A stretch of 64,000 nt of DNA from an uncultured Clostridia bacterium (GCA_948433435.1 CAOJDX010000003.1:1-64000); one strand, 5' to 3'. Positions 1 to 9,129 are shown, counted from the stretch's first letter. Numbers and translations are program-made. The notes: generated by a model from the letters alone, not told the origin.

Positions 1-109
1 CAATTAGGGTTTAATTAAGTAGTTTTTAATTGTCTACTTTTTCTTGACTAGTTCAAAAAAAGTAATTTACTAGTCTTTTGGCATTAAAGGGACAGTTTTT
101 CAAGGCAAT

Positions 110-769
110 TCAAATTTGCCAATTTATTTTTGAAATATTATTCTTTTCTAAAAAATCATTTGCTTTAGAAAATGGTCTACTTCCAAAGAAACCATTGCGA
201 GCTGAAAAAGGAGAAGGATGGGGAGACTCTATGATATAGTGTCTTTTATTGGTAATTAAGTTTTTCTTATTACGGGCATAGTTTCCCCATAAAATGAAAA
301 CTACGGGTTGTTCTTTTTCATTAATTATTTTGATGACGTTATCAGTAAAAGTTTCCCAACCCCTTTTTTGATGAGAAGCTGGACTATCTTTGATTACTGT
401 TAAAACAGAATTTAATAATAATACTCCTTGTTCTGCCCAAGGAACTAAAGAGTTTTTATCAGATATTTTGATTGATAGATCTGTCTCTAACTCTTTAAAT
501 ATATTTTGGAGAGAAGGGGGTCTTTTTACTGTATTGCTTACAGAAAAAGATAAACCTTCAGCCTCATGTTCTCCATGATATGGATCTTGTCCTAATATTA
601 CAACCTTTAGATTTTCATATTTTGTATAACGAAATGCATTAAATATTTCATTTTTTGGAGGAAATATTGTTTTTTGTTTATATTCTTCTGTTACAAATTC
701 AATTAATTCCTTAAAGTATGGTTTGTTGAATTCTTCTTCTAGGTATTGATCCCAACTGTTTCCTATCAT
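110..769 (-). CDS. ung: Uracil-DNA glycosylase (family 1)
   Basis: Removes uracil from DNA to start base-excision repair. The 219-residue protein has the family-1 water-activating motif GQDPYHG near residue 60, with the catalytic Asp, and the C-terminal loop HPSPFSARNGF near residue 185 that inserts into the DNA minor groove. Its length is normal for the family. The ATG is preceded by AAAGGAG at good spacing. It lies 11 bp downstream of rlmH and is the last gene of the dnaB-walJ-rlmH run inside the window. Identification is secure. Confidence 0.97.
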   Translation of the reverse strand: MIGNSWDQYLEEEFNKPYFKELIEFVTEEYKQKTIFPPKNEIFNAFRYTKYENLKVVILGQDPYHGEHEAEGLSFSVSNTVKRPPSLQNIFKELETDLSIKISDKNSLVPWAEQGVLLLNSVLTVIKDSPASHQKRGWETFTDNVIKIINEKEQPVVFILWGNYARNKKNLITNKRHYIIESPHPSPFSARNGFFGSRPFSKANDFLEKNNISKINWQI

Positions 770-780
770 TTTGTACTCCT

Positions 781-1236
781 TTATTTATGATATTTTTCAT
801 TATTTCTAATTTTATATGTTCTATATATTTGTTCTAGTAAAAGAACTCTAAATAGTTGATGCGGAAAAGTTAATTTAGAAAAAGATAAATGATAATTAGA
901 TAATTTCATTATATCTTCTGATAATCCATAACTTCCTCCTATAATAAAGGTAATATTACTATACTCAAGATTTACTTTTTCTAATAAATTTGTAAATTCA
1001 TTAGAAGATAATTCTTTTCCTTTAATTTCTAGAGTAATTATATAATCCTTTGACTGAATGTGCTTTTTTATTTTTTCTTCTTCTAATTTAAGAACCTTAG
1101 AAATATCATCTAATGATTCGTCCATTACTTCGATAATTTCTATCTTAGTATATTTAGTTATCCTTTTTTTGTATTCTTTTATGGCCTCGCTTAAATATTT
1201 TTCTTTTATTTTACCAACACAAATTATCTTAATCAT
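781..1236 (-). CDS. rlmH: 23S rRNA pseudouridine-1915 N3-methyltransferase
   Basis: SPOUT-class enzyme that uses S-adenosylmethionine to methylate pseudouridine 1915 of 23S rRNA on assembled 70S ribosomes. The protein opens MIKIICVGKIKEKY, has the cofactor-loop segment FIIGGSYGL and ends LLLEQIYRTYKIRNNEKYHK, the typical RlmH tail. I start it at the ATG at 1236 rather than the in-frame TTG at 1248, because GAGG lies 5 nt before the ATG and the protein then begins as in other RlmH proteins. It follows the walJ stop by one base. The walJ-rlmH pairing is common in Bacilli. Confidence 0.95.
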   Translation of the reverse strand: MIKIICVGKIKEKYLSEAIKEYKKRITKYTKIEIIEVMDESLDDISKVLKLEEEKIKKHIQSKDYIITLEIKGKELSSNEFTNLLEKVNLEYSNITFIIGGSYGLSEDIMKLSNYHLSFSKLTFPHQLFRVLLLEQIYRTYKIRNNEKYHK

Positions 1237-1237
1237 T

Positions 1238-2014
1238 TCATACCTCAATCAAAGGACTAGATTCATGTTGATGAGCGATTAAAAGTTTAATATCTTTTCC
1301 TTTTAATTTTTCATTGGTTGTATTGTATGCTAATTCTTCTGTATTATTTTTTTCACTAATGTGTGCTAGAAAAATATATTTTGTATTGGAACCTACTAAT
1401 TGTTCGAGATAGGAAGCCGTTGTTTTATTCGAAAGATGACCTCGATCACTTATTACTCGTTGTTTTAAAAAGGGCGGATAGGGCCCATTCATTAGCATTT
1501 CTTCATCGTGATTACTTTCTATAAAATAAATCTCTTTTTTTTCCATCTTTTTTAAATACTTTCTATTAATGTAACCTGTATCTGTGATGTAGACTAGACT
1601 TTTTTGATTATAAGTTATGATATAACCAACAGAACATGCTGTATCATGAGAAGTGTGAATTAAATCAATTTCGATATCTCGTAGTTTATTTTTATCTTGA
1701 ATAAAGATAATTCTATCTATTGGAATAATTTCTTTAAGTTCTTGATACATCTTTTCTGGAATTAAAACTTTTAATTTAGTATGTTTAATGATGCTAGCTA
1801 AACCTTTAATATGATCAGAATGAGAGTGGGTGATTAGTAAACAAGAAAAAGTAGAAAGATCTAAATTATTTTCTTCTAAATTTCTTTTTAAAGTTAAGTA
1901 GGAAATACCAGCATCTATGATGAAATTAGTATTTCCACATAAAACAATCGCACAATTTCCTTTAGAACCACTTGCAAGAGCTTTAAATTTTAGATTAGTA
2001 CATGGACATAGCAT
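1238..2014 (-). CDS. walJ: Metallo-beta-lactamase-fold hydrolase, WalJ/YycJ family
   Basis: Predicted metal-dependent exonuclease of the YycJ/VicX group, linked in Bacilli to cell-wall and DNA-repair phenotypes; the substrate is not certain. The 258 residues carry the metal-binding THSHSDH motif near residue 62, an FIIDAG strand near residue 32 and later histidines (HTSHDTA, LAHISEKN). The ATG lies inside the end of the upstream peptidase gene (20-nt overlap) and is preceded by GGAGGAAG, so translation is probably coupled. In Bacillus this gene sits beside the WalRK two-component genes, which are absent here. Confidence 0.9.
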   Translation of the reverse strand: MLCPCTNLKFKALASGSKGNCAIVLCGNTNFIIDAGISYLTLKRNLEENNLDLSTFSCLLITHSHSDHIKGLASIIKHTKLKVLIPEKMYQELKEIIPIDRIIFIQDKNKLRDIEIDLIHTSHDTACSVGYIITYNQKSLVYITDTGYINRKYLKKMEKKEIYFIESNHDEEMLMNGPYPPFLKQRVISDRGHLSNKTTASYLEQLVGSNTKYIFLAHISEKNNTEELAYNTTNEKLKGKDIKLLIAHQHESSPLIEV

Positions 2015-3494
2015 TTAATACTCTTCCTCCAGAATAAGGGTAACCTTGCCAAATAGAGTAGTGAAGGTGTACTCCTGTTGCAAAGCCAGTTCGACCCATT
2101 CCTCCAATTACCTGACCTCTAGCAACAGTTGTTCCTTCTGTTACTGTTTGAGTGGCTAAATGAGCATACAGTGAATAGTATCCGTTATTATGATTAATAA
2201 TAATATATTTCCCATTGTCATATTTATAAGCTACTTTAACAACTGTTCCAGCTTGAGCAGCAAAAATTGGTGAATTGTAACCACATCCAGCTATATCAGT
2301 TCCATCATGTAAAACTCCCCAACGATATCCGAATGGACTAGATATAGAATTACATGAAGCTGGCCAGCCCCAACTTCCAGCAGTCGCTACTGGTGCTCCG
2401 CCCATGACTCCACCACCACCATAAGAACTTTCTTTTCCACCTTTGACAATAATTTCATTAATTGCAGGGGTTATTTCTTCTGTTGACATCGTAACAATGT
2501 TAGTTGTTTCTCCATTTATTTTTTGAATTTTTTGAGTAACTTTATTACTACCATTGACTCCTGCTTGCGTAACTTGCTCATATCCAACATATTTGCTATT
2601 GTCGTACCTAGTTTCTGTTTGATATTTCTTTTCTTCTATGGCAACTACTTCATCTTCTTCGACAATGTTTACTTGTGGATTTAAGATTCCAATATTTACT
2701 ACTTGTCCAGAGTATAATAAAGCATTTTCATTTTTGAATTCAGGATTAATAATTAGAAATTCTTCATTGGACATTTTATTGTTGTAAGCAATTTCACTAA
2801 TAGTATCTCCATCTTGAATCGTATAGGTTGCTTCATTGGTTATTTTTCCGAATAGAAGATACTTACTTAATTCATTTACATCGGTATATATCTCCCTATC
2901 TGTTGGAATCTTTCCTTTTTTTATTGTTATATCGTTTTGAATATAAATATTTTCAATAATTTTTCCTGTATCTTTAATTTTTTGTTTTTTATTAGATTTG
3001 TAAGTATTATAGTCTTCTAATGTTACAAATGATTTTACTGTTTGATCAATTGACTTAGTAAATATTTTTTTATCTATTACATAAATTCTTTTATTCTTAG
3101 TATCTGCTTTTTTGACATCTGTAGAGCTATTATTTGTCTTTTTGATATATATTTCATAACCATCAATCATGAATGAACTGTTATCTTTAATTTTTTCATA
3201 TATTTCTTTGGTTGTAGAAATATCATTACTATATGTAATTTCTTTTTTAATATCTAAATTATCTGGTGTATATACTTTTTTAACATTATATTTTTCTTTT
3301 AAATGTTCTTGTTCTTTATCGATGTATTCTTCTAAATCCTTTTTTGACTCTAGTAGTCCAATGGATTTCCCTTCTAAATATACATGATAAACCGTTTTTG
3401 GAGTCATTTCCATTTTTTTCATTCCAAGAGAAAAAATAGATACTATGATTATGAAGAGGGAAAATATTTTATTTTTAGATCCATTTTTTAACAA
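1995..3494 (-). CDS. Secreted LysM-G5-M23 peptidoglycan endopeptidase
   Basis: Predicted cell-wall hydrolase that cuts peptide cross-links. Order along 499 residues: an N-terminal hydrophobic segment (about 9-25, signal or anchor), a long mixed region, a LysM wall-binding domain (about 223-272, containing YTIQDGDTISEIAY), a G5-like region (about 290-350) and an M23/LytM domain (about 385-495). The zinc ligands are visible: HDGTDIAG gives His and Asp, and HLHYSIW gives the second histidine pair. It lies 1 bp after dnaB and overlaps walJ, an association that fits growth-linked wall remodelling. Domain calls are strong; the exact bond cleaved is unknown. Confidence 0.9.
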   Translation of the reverse strand: MLKNGSKNKIFSLFIIIVSIFSLGMKKMEMTPKTVYHVYLEGKSIGLLESKKDLEEYIDKEQEHLKEKYNVKKVYTPDNLDIKKEITYSNDISTTKEIYEKIKDNSSFMIDGYEIYIKKTNNSSTDVKKADTKNKRIYVIDKKIFTKSIDQTVKSFVTLEDYNTYKSNKKQKIKDTGKIIENIYIQNDITIKKGKIPTDREIYTDVNELSKYLLFGKITNEATYTIQDGDTISEIAYNNKMSNEEFLIINPEFKNENALLYSGQVVNIGILNPQVNIVEEDEVVAIEEKKYQTETRYDNSKYVGYEQVTQAGVNGSNKVTQKIQKINGETTNIVTMSTEEITPAINEIIVKGGKESSYGGGGVMGGAPVATAGSWGWPASCNSISSPFGYRWGVLHDGTDIAGCGYNSPIFAAQAGTVVKVAYKYDNGKYIIINHNNGYYSLYAHLATQTVTEGTTVARGQVIGGMGRTGFATGVHLHYSIWQGYPYSGGRVLNAMSMY

Positions 3495-3495
3495 A

Positions 3496-4836
3496 TTAAT
3501 TACCTTCTTTCCTTATATTTAAAAATGTAGATGTATTTTTCTTAAATAGCAATTCTATTGTTGCTGTTGGGCCATTACGATGTTTTGCAATAATTAGTTC
3601 ACTAATACTTGTGTTATCATCATTTCGTGCTTCTTTATTATAATAATCATCTCGATACAAGAAAGATACAATATCGGCATCTTGTTCAATTGATCCTGAT
3701 TCACGTAAATCACTCATTAATGGTCGTTTATCTTCTCTTCCTTCTACGGCACGAGATAATTGAGCTAAAGCAATAACCGGAATATGTAATTCCATTGCTA
3801 ATGTTTTTAGAGCTCTCGAAATATCTGATACCTCTTGCTGACGATTTGCTCCATAGTTTCGTCCTCCAGATATTAATTGTAAATAATCGATAATTACTAG
3901 TCCTAAGCCTTTTTCACTACTAGATAATCTACGACATTTAGCTCTTATTTCTCCAATCGTTATTCCTGGAGTATCATCAATGTAGATATTCGTATTATCT
4001 AATTGACTTATTGCTTCACTGACTCTTTTCCAATCTTCATTTAAAAGTTTTCCTGTTTGTAGTTTATATCCTTCAATTTGTCCTAGTGAAGATATGACAC
4101 GACTTGCTAATTGTTCGGCACCCATTTCTAGGTTAAATAGGGCAACTGTTTTTCCTGTATTAATGGCAACATTGGTAGCTAAATTAAGAGCAAAAGCAGT
4201 TTTACCCATTGCTGGACGAGCAGCGATAATGATAAATTGATTTTCATGTAGTCCTGCTGTTAATTTATCTAGATCGTACCATCCTGTTGCTAAACCTGTA
4301 ATTTCTCCCTTTGATTCTGCTAGTTTTTCTAAATTAGCTTCTGTTTGAACCATTACTTCTTGAATTGATTTAAACTCGCTTGATTTTCTATTTTTAACAA
4401 TATTTAATATTTTTCTTTCAGCGTCATCTAGGGTTTCATTCACATCTTCACTACTGTTATAACCTTCTGTAGCAATTTCTGAAGCTGTTTCTATTAGCTT
4501 TCTTAAAATAGCTGCATCTTCCACATTTTTGATATAGTAGTCTACATTAGTCGCAACAGGAACAAAATTTAAAATTTCTGTTAGATATTCGACACCGCCA
4601 ACTTCATTTAATTGATTACTTTTTTGTAGTTCTGAGGTTAGAGTAATTAAGTCCAAAGGTGTTCTTTGATCTTGTAAAGATTTCATTGCAGAAAATATTT
4701 TTCCATTTTTTTCATCGTAAAACTTTTCTTTTTCCAAATTTTCACAAGCTTTTTCTAAAGCATATTTAGATAGGAAGCATGCTCCTAAAACGGACTTTTC
4801 TGCTTCAATATTATTGGGCAATGTTCTAAGAGCCAT
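3496..4836 (-). CDS. dnaB: Replicative DNA helicase DnaB
   Basis: Hexameric helicase that unwinds DNA at the fork (called DnaC in B. subtilis). The 446 residues contain an N-terminal domain starting RTLPNNIEAEKSVLGACF, a Walker A motif ARPAMGKTAFAL near residue 205, Walker B IIDYLQLI and the late motif HRNGPTATIELLF. The length is normal and no intein is present. AGAGGTGAT precedes the ATG. It sits 10 bp after rplI, as in Bacillus. Confidence 0.98.
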   Translation of the reverse strand: MALRTLPNNIEAEKSVLGACFLSKYALEKACENLEKEKFYDEKNGKIFSAMKSLQDQRTPLDLITLTSELQKSNQLNEVGGVEYLTEILNFVPVATNVDYYIKNVEDAAILRKLIETASEIATEGYNSSEDVNETLDDAERKILNIVKNRKSSEFKSIQEVMVQTEANLEKLAESKGEITGLATGWYDLDKLTAGLHENQFIIIAARPAMGKTAFALNLATNVAINTGKTVALFNLEMGAEQLASRVISSLGQIEGYKLQTGKLLNEDWKRVSEAISQLDNTNIYIDDTPGITIGEIRAKCRRLSSSEKGLGLVIIDYLQLISGGRNYGANRQQEVSDISRALKTLAMELHIPVIALAQLSRAVEGREDKRPLMSDLRESGSIEQDADIVSFLYRDDYYNKEARNDDNTSISELIIAKHRNGPTATIELLFKKNTSTFLNIRKEGN

Positions 4837-4846
4837 ATAATCACCT

Positions 4847-5287
4847 CTACTTTATTACATGAATTTTAATTTTAGCATTAACGTCTTGAAATAAATTAAT
4901 TTCTATATTATGAAACCCTAATGCAGTGATTGTAGTTTCAATATTAATTTGTTTTTTATCAATTTTAAATCCTTTTTTCTCCAGTTTCTCCTTTATTTGT
5001 TTAGGACTAATGCTACCAAAAACTTTATCGCCTGCTCCAGTTCTTACTTTGAATTCTAACATTGTATTATCTAATTTACTTTTTAATTCTTGAGCTTCTT
5101 TTAAATTTTCAGCAAGTTGCTTTTTTTCTTGATTATTTTCTCTTTCTAATTGTCTTAAACCTTCGGAATCTGCTTTTCTAGCATAGCCATTTTTAATTAA
5201 AAAATTTTCGGCATAACCATCTTTTACTTCTTTAATTTCTCCTTTTCGACCTTGTTTTTTTAAATCTTTAATAAAAATTACTTTCAT
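4847..5287 (-). CDS. rplI: 50S ribosomal protein L9
   Basis: Large-subunit protein that binds 23S rRNA and spans the subunit surface. The 146 residues begin [20 protein letters not shown] and include the conserved [12 protein letters not shown] segment, a long charged central helix (about 50-80) and the C-terminal globular domain. It starts 3 bp after the DHH phosphodiesterase gene, whose end carries GGATGGTGA as the ribosome site, so the two are translationally close. The order gdpP-rplI-dnaB is conserved in Bacilli. Confidence 0.97.
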   Translation of the reverse strand: MKVIFIKDLKKQGRKGEIKEVKDGYAENFLIKNGYARKADSEGLRQLERENNQEKKQLAENLKEAQELKSKLDNTMLEFKVRTGAGDKVFGSISPKQIKEKLEKKGFKIDKKQINIETTITALGFHNIEINLFQDVNAKIKIHVIK

Positions 5288-5290
5288 TTT

Positions 5291-6277
5291 TTATTCACCA
5301 TCCTGTTTCTTGATTGCTTTTTTTAAAAGTTCATGAACTTCTCCTATTGTTTTATGTTCAAAGACTGCAGCTCCATTATAGGAATCTCCTCCGCCTCCTA
5401 AAGCTTCTAAAATACCAGATATTTCATAATTTCCTAATGACCTGGCAGAAATACCTACTATATCTTTACCAATCTTTCCGATCACAAAAGAGGCTTCAAT
5501 ATCATTAAAGAATAGGAGAGTATCTGCTGTTTTAGCCAAATCTTCTCTGCGATAAATCATATACTGGGTTCCTTTAGTTATGGCTACTTTATCTAGTACT
5601 TCTATATTTACTAATAGTTTTTGTTGTTCTGTATAGGTATTAATATCTTGTTTTAACAAATATTGAACTTTCTTAGGACTAGCTCCTAGGGCAGTCAAAT
5701 AGTATGCAGCATAATAAGTATCTGCTGTTGTTTTTAACGTAAAATTATTAGTATCTAGTATAATGCCAGATAAAAGCAGGGTACAAACATAAGGAGGTAA
5801 TTCAATATTATACATATTAGATATAGTTACAATCATTTCACAGGTACTTGAAGTATTTTCTTCAGTTATCATTAATCCATCATCAATAGAGTCTTTATTT
5901 AAGTCATGATGATCGATAATGACTTTATTAGGAAAATAGTCTATAGCATCTGGAGACTGTAGTAAAGCTTTTTTGTTAGTGTCTAGTATGATTAAAAGAT
6001 TCTTCTTATTTCTTTTATATAAATAGATAGGAATATCTGAACTTTTTATTATATTATAGCAGCCTTCTATTTCTTTTAATACTTTGGATACACCCATCTC
6101 TTGATCTTTGTCATCTATAATAATATAGCAATTTTTTTTATTTTGCTTTAAAATACTGTACATTCCAATGGAGCTTCCTATGGCATCTAAATCTAGATTT
6201 TTATGAGCCATTAAGAATATATTTTTAGCTTTTCGAATTTGTTTTTTTAGCTTTTTTTTCTTATCAATAATTCCCAT
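5291..6277 (-). CDS. Stand-alone DHH/DHHA1 phosphodiesterase (C-terminal half of GdpP)
   Basis: Probably hydrolyses cyclic di-AMP or short oligonucleotides. The 328 residues match only the catalytic half of GdpP/YybT: AHKNLDLDAIGSSIG near residue 24 and IDHHDLNKDS near residue 120 supply the metal ligands, and the DHHA1 part ends with LEALGGGGDSYNGAA. Full GdpP is about 650 residues with two N-terminal membrane helices, a PAS domain and a degenerate GGDEF domain; none is present, and the upstream 200 bp are non-coding. TGGAGG precedes the ATG, with TATAAT farther upstream. Its place before rplI-dnaB is exactly that of gdpP, so it is likely a reduced, soluble orthologue; an NrnA-type oligoribonuclease is the alternative. 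Confidence 0.85.
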   Translation of the reverse strand: MGIIDKKKKLKKQIRKAKNIFLMAHKNLDLDAIGSSIGMYSILKQNKKNCYIIIDDKDQEMGVSKVLKEIEGCYNIIKSSDIPIYLYKRNKKNLLIILDTNKKALLQSPDAIDYFPNKVIIDHHDLNKDSIDDGLMITEENTSSTCEMIVTISNMYNIELPPYVCTLLLSGIILDTNNFTLKTTADTYYAAYYLTALGASPKKVQYLLKQDINTYTEQQKLLVNIEVLDKVAITKGTQYMIYRREDLAKTADTLLFFNDIEASFVIGKIGKDIVGISARSLGNYEISGILEALGGGGDSYNGAAVFEHKTIGEVHELLKKAIKKQDGE

Positions 6278-6411
6278 AATACCTCCATTTAATGTTCATT
6301 ATTATTATATAATAAATTTATGATAATGTCTAATTGATATTTAGGGTAAAGTGGTTATTCTAAAAAAATTATTTCTAATTCTTTTGTAACAAGGTATTGG
6401 TTCACTTTTTC

Positions 6412-6473
6412 AAATAAAAAATCATAAGTATATTCTTAAGTTTGCTTTTCTTTAGAACCTTATGATTTTTTTA
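6412..6473 (-). terminator. Rho-independent terminator after the TasA-like gene
   Basis: Arms ATCATAAG (6421-6428) and CTTATGAT (6459-6466) form a stem with a long loop. Read on the minus strand it is followed by a run rich in T. It separates the TasA-like gene from the DHH phosphodiesterase operon. Confidence 0.7.
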
Positions 6474-6487
6474 TTCATATTTATATC

Positions 6488-7207
6488 TTACTTATTTATC
6501 ACTATTACTGCTCTAATTGAGCCCTCATTTTTTGCAGAACCATATTCTATCATATCAGGCTTCAACTTAGGTACTGAATAGGTAATTCCACTACCTGTAG
6601 TCATTAACATATAACCATAATTATAATAACTATAGATGCCTGGAAATCTCTTAACATCTACTGTCCCTCCATATTTTATAGAATCATATAAATAGTTAAA
6701 TACCCATATTGGACATGTTGTTTGATCTTTACAACTTGAAGGAAGCTCCTGATAAGTGATCATTCTAGCTTTGGCTCCAAACTCATCATCAACATCTAAT
6801 GGTGTATAGGGACTTGGTTCTAATACTTCATCATTATAATTGGTACCATCTAAAGACTTTTGTAAATACAATCTAACATCTTCATTGCCCATAGTTGATG
6901 ATGCATCTTTTACCGCTGTTACTTCATAAGAAATAGGCATCCTTGGTCCTGTTTTAATATTAATCGTAAAATCAAAGACATAGTTCTCATCACTTAATGT
7001 TTTCCCAACTTCCTCTGTTATTGGAACTGCATTGTTAATACTGATTTGATTATCCACTTCTGTATAGATCATCGTAACAGCACTCGTTGTTATCGCATTT
7101 TCTGTTACACCTGTTTTACTAAAAGTAAAAGCAGCATAACTTACTCCGATAATCACTATTACTAATAATAAAACTAAACTTACTGTAATGATTTCTTTAT
7201 TTTTCAT
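6488..7207 (-). CDS. TasA/CalY-like secreted protein with SipW-type signal peptide
   Basis: Predicted surface or matrix-fibre subunit. Residues 5-27 are a hydrophobic signal with a likely cut near VSYAAF, the site type used by SipW signal peptidases. The mature part shares many motifs with the protein at 52410-53036 (NAIT, VTMxYTE, IxINNAxPxTE, VFDFT, RLYL, DGTNY), so the two are paralogues. This copy has an extra loop containing two cysteines (SSCKDQTTCPIW). Only a weak ribosome site (AAGAAG) precedes the ATG. Its promoter appears to have been split by an inserted cassette: the -10 half remains at 7242-7247 and a matching -35 half lies at 9146-9151. Expression may therefore be lost or altered. 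Family assignment is good; function is inferred. Confidence 0.75.
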   Translation of the reverse strand: MKNKEIITVSLVLLLVIVIIGVSYAAFTFSKTGVTENAITTSAVTMIYTEVDNQISINNAVPITEEVGKTLSDENYVFDFTINIKTGPRMPISYEVTAVKDASSTMGNEDVRLYLQKSLDGTNYNDEVLEPSPYTPLDVDDEFGAKARMITYQELPSSCKDQTTCPIWVFNYLYDSIKYGGTVDVKRFPGIYSYYNYGYMLMTTGSGITYSVPKLKPDMIEYGSAKNEGSIRAVIVINK

Positions 7208-7241
7208 CTTTTTTACTTCTTTATTTTATCTTTATACTTTG

Positions 7242-7253
7242 ATTCTACCCCCC
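7242..7253 (-). promoter_or_regulatory. Orphan -10 half of a G-tract promoter
   Basis: Minus strand reads GGGGGG then TAGAAT, 35 nt before the TasA-like ATG. The intact promoter at 28888-28914 has the same G6 directly before its TATAAT. No -35 box of that type lies at the right distance here, because the inserted cassette begins at 7254. Confidence 0.6.
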
Positions 7254-7276
7254 TAGAATGAAGTATATACCCAAAA
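7254..7276 (+). repeat. Left inverted end of cassette
   Basis: Begins TAGAATGAAG and ends ATATACCCAAAA. It pairs with 9107-9129 read on the other strand; mismatches fall at positions 1, 7 and 11. It starts immediately after a C6 tract. Confidence 0.65.
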
Positions 7277-7286
7277 CAATTTATTA

Positions 7287-7748
7287 CTAAATTTTTGAAA
7301 TATTTAAAACTTTATGATTTGCATCCACTAAAAATTTAATATTAATACTCTTAGTTTTTAATTCATTTTGAAATTCTGGTTGAAGTAAAAATGTTATTGC
7401 ATATCGATTTTCATTTTCTAATAATTCATTAATAGGTATCCAGAATGATTCATTTTCATCAAATTCTTGAGGAAATCCTTTATATTGAGTTGCATAAAAT
7501 ACTTCTATATTATAGATTCTATCTGGATATTCTACAATTATTTTTCCCAACTTTTCTAATTCACTTATATCGATTCCAGTTTCTTCCTTAAATTCTCTTA
7601 CAGCTGCTTGTTTTGGAGTTTCATCCAATTCAATTTTTCCTCCTGGAATATCAATATATCCAACATCACCTATTTTATATTTTGTACAGATTACTTGCTC
7701 GTCTTTTATTAAAAAGGTTCTTACTGCATTTCTTCTTTTTTTAGTCAT
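7287..7748 (-). CDS. NUDIX hydrolase
   Basis: Predicted hydrolase of a nucleoside diphosphate linked to another group; the substrate cannot be told from sequence. The 153 residues contain the full NUDIX box, GGKIELDETPKQAAV followed by REFKEETGI, near residues 36-59, with the metal-binding REFKEE core. AAGGAG precedes the ATG. It lies 26 bp after the broken nuclease gene and only 10 bp inside the left inverted end of the candidate cassette, so it is the one apparently intact passenger gene. Confidence 0.88.
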   Translation of the reverse strand: MTKKRRNAVRTFLIKDEQVICTKYKIGDVGYIDIPGGKIELDETPKQAAVREFKEETGIDISELEKLGKIIVEYPDRIYNIEVFYATQYKGFPQEFDENESFWIPINELLENENRYAITFLLQPEFQNELKTKSINIKFLVDANHKVLNISKI

Positions 7749-7774
7749 AGCATCTCCTTATTTTCATATTTATT

Positions 7775-8779
7775 TTATTTTTCATTTTCACTTTCAAGAA
7801 TTTGCTTCATCTCACTTAATTTATTTTCTAATATTTTCTTATCAATTAACTTTAATTTGTATTCAGAAATTAATGTTTGAGACATATTTTTGCTAAGTGA
7901 ATATTCTACAACATCTTTATCTTTTGAACTACATAAAATAATTCCAACACTGGGATTTTCATTTGACTTTTTAACATCTCTATCAAGTGCCTCTAAATAA
8001 AGATTCATTTTTCCTAAATATTCTGGTAAAAATTCTCCTAATTTCAATTCAAAAGCAACAAGACAGGATAACTCTCGATTAAAAAATAATAAATCGATAA
8101 AAAAATCATGCTTACCTACCTGAACACGATATTCATCTCCAATAAAAGTAAAGTCTTTACCTATTTCTAAAATAAAGTTTTTTAAATTCTTTATAATTGC
8201 TGTTTTCAAATCTTTTTCAGAATATTCATTTGGTAAATCCAAAAATTCTAAACTATATGTATCCAATATTCTAGTACTTGGAAAATCATCTTCTTCACTT
8301 ATAATTTTAGTAATACTTTTAGGCGATTTACCATCTGATAATAAATATCTTTCATAGTAAGAAGATTGCAATTGTCTATTTAACTCTCTTACAGAATAAT
8401 TTTCCTTTATAGCTAAATTTAAATAAAATTCCCTTTCTTCATCTGTTTTTGCATTACTTAATATTAGTAAATTGCTTGACCAGCTCAATTGTGTCAACAG
8501 TGTTGACACTTTTTGATTATCTTTATATGTTTTATAAAATTGTACCATTCTATGTAAATTTCTCTTATTAAAACCTCGTATCGTAGGATAATTAGTCTTC
8601 ATAAAATTTGCTGCCTTATCAATAACTTTATCACCATAATTTCCATTTTGGGTAAATTCATATAAAAATTGTCCTACTTCCAAATAAAGCAAAATTAATT
8701 CTTCATTTACTTTTTTCTATGCACTATTTTTTCGTTTTTCAATCATTTCAATAATTTGATTAAAATTTACATCTAACAT
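7775..8779 (-). pseudogene. DUF1016/YhcG-type PDDEXK nuclease, interrupted by an amber codon
   Basis: The natural ATG at 8779, after GAGGGGAG, opens MLDVNFNQIIEMIEKRKNSA and then meets TAG at 8717-8719. The same frame continues as KKVNEELILLYLEVGQF, matching the usual DUF1016 start, where a Tyr or similar residue would be expected at the stop. The rest (to 7775) is open: an N-terminal DUF1016 helical domain, then a PDDEXK nuclease core (DFFIDLLFFNRELSC, VAFELKLGEF). A shorter product from the internal TTG at 8692 is possible but lacks about 29 residues. Relatives are found with restriction and other defence genes. TAG is a normal stop elsewhere in this genome, so recoding is unlikely. Confidence 0.8.
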
Positions 8780-8981
8780 AAACTCCCCTCTCTTTAAATT
8801 TTTTTATCATAATTATAATATAATTGTAACTGAATTACTAAATAATTACTATAACAAAACATTAAAAAGAAAAAATTTATTTTATAACAGGATATGGGAA
8901 TGCACCACGAAACATTAAAACAGTTATCAAATAAGATTTTGAAGAAGGCGTAATTGCACCACCAACCATTTTTGCACTTGC

Positions 8982-9014
8982 AAAAAGAACCCTTTTACTA
9001 TATTTTAGGGTTCT
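8982..9014 (-). terminator. Terminator-like hairpin inside cassette
   Basis: Arms AGAACCCT and AGGGTTCT (8986-8993 and 9007-9014), with TTTTT on the minus-strand side. With the promoter-like sequence at 9130-9151 it would bound a non-coding transcript of roughly 130 nt. From 8780 to 9106 I see no convincing gene; the only notable frame is a 52-codon one at 8877-9035 with no ribosome site. Confidence 0.5.
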
Positions 9015-9106
9015 AATTTCAAAAGAATTGCTATTTCAGTTAGAATTTATAAGATTTTTGTGAGAACCTTTTTTGAATCTAATTGTTATTTTCTTTCTTT
9101 ATTATA

Positions 9107-9129
9107 TTTTGGGTATATCCTTTATTCTG
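9107..9129 (-). repeat. Right inverted end of cassette
   Basis: On the minus strand it begins CAGAATAAAG and ends ATATACCCAAAA, matching the left end at 7254-7276 at 20 of 23 positions. It abuts a seven-base C run at 9130-9136. Confidence 0.65.

Noticed and set aside
46-75. Inverted repeat GACTAGT / ACTAGTC near the left edge
   Set aside because: It lacks a T run on the minus strand where the ung transcript would end, and both arms contain the self-palindrome ACTAGT, so it is weak as a terminator.
7242-7259. ATTCTA-C6-TAGAAT palindrome as a stand-alone FrmR-type operator
   Set aside because: One arm belongs to the cassette end and the other to the old -10, so the symmetry is more simply a by-product of the insertion, though it could still bind a regulator.
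8717-8719. Possible recoding of TAG as a sense codon
   Set aside because: dnaN, gyrB and gyrA end at TAG in their expected places, so TAG is a working stop; the nuclease gene is simply broken.
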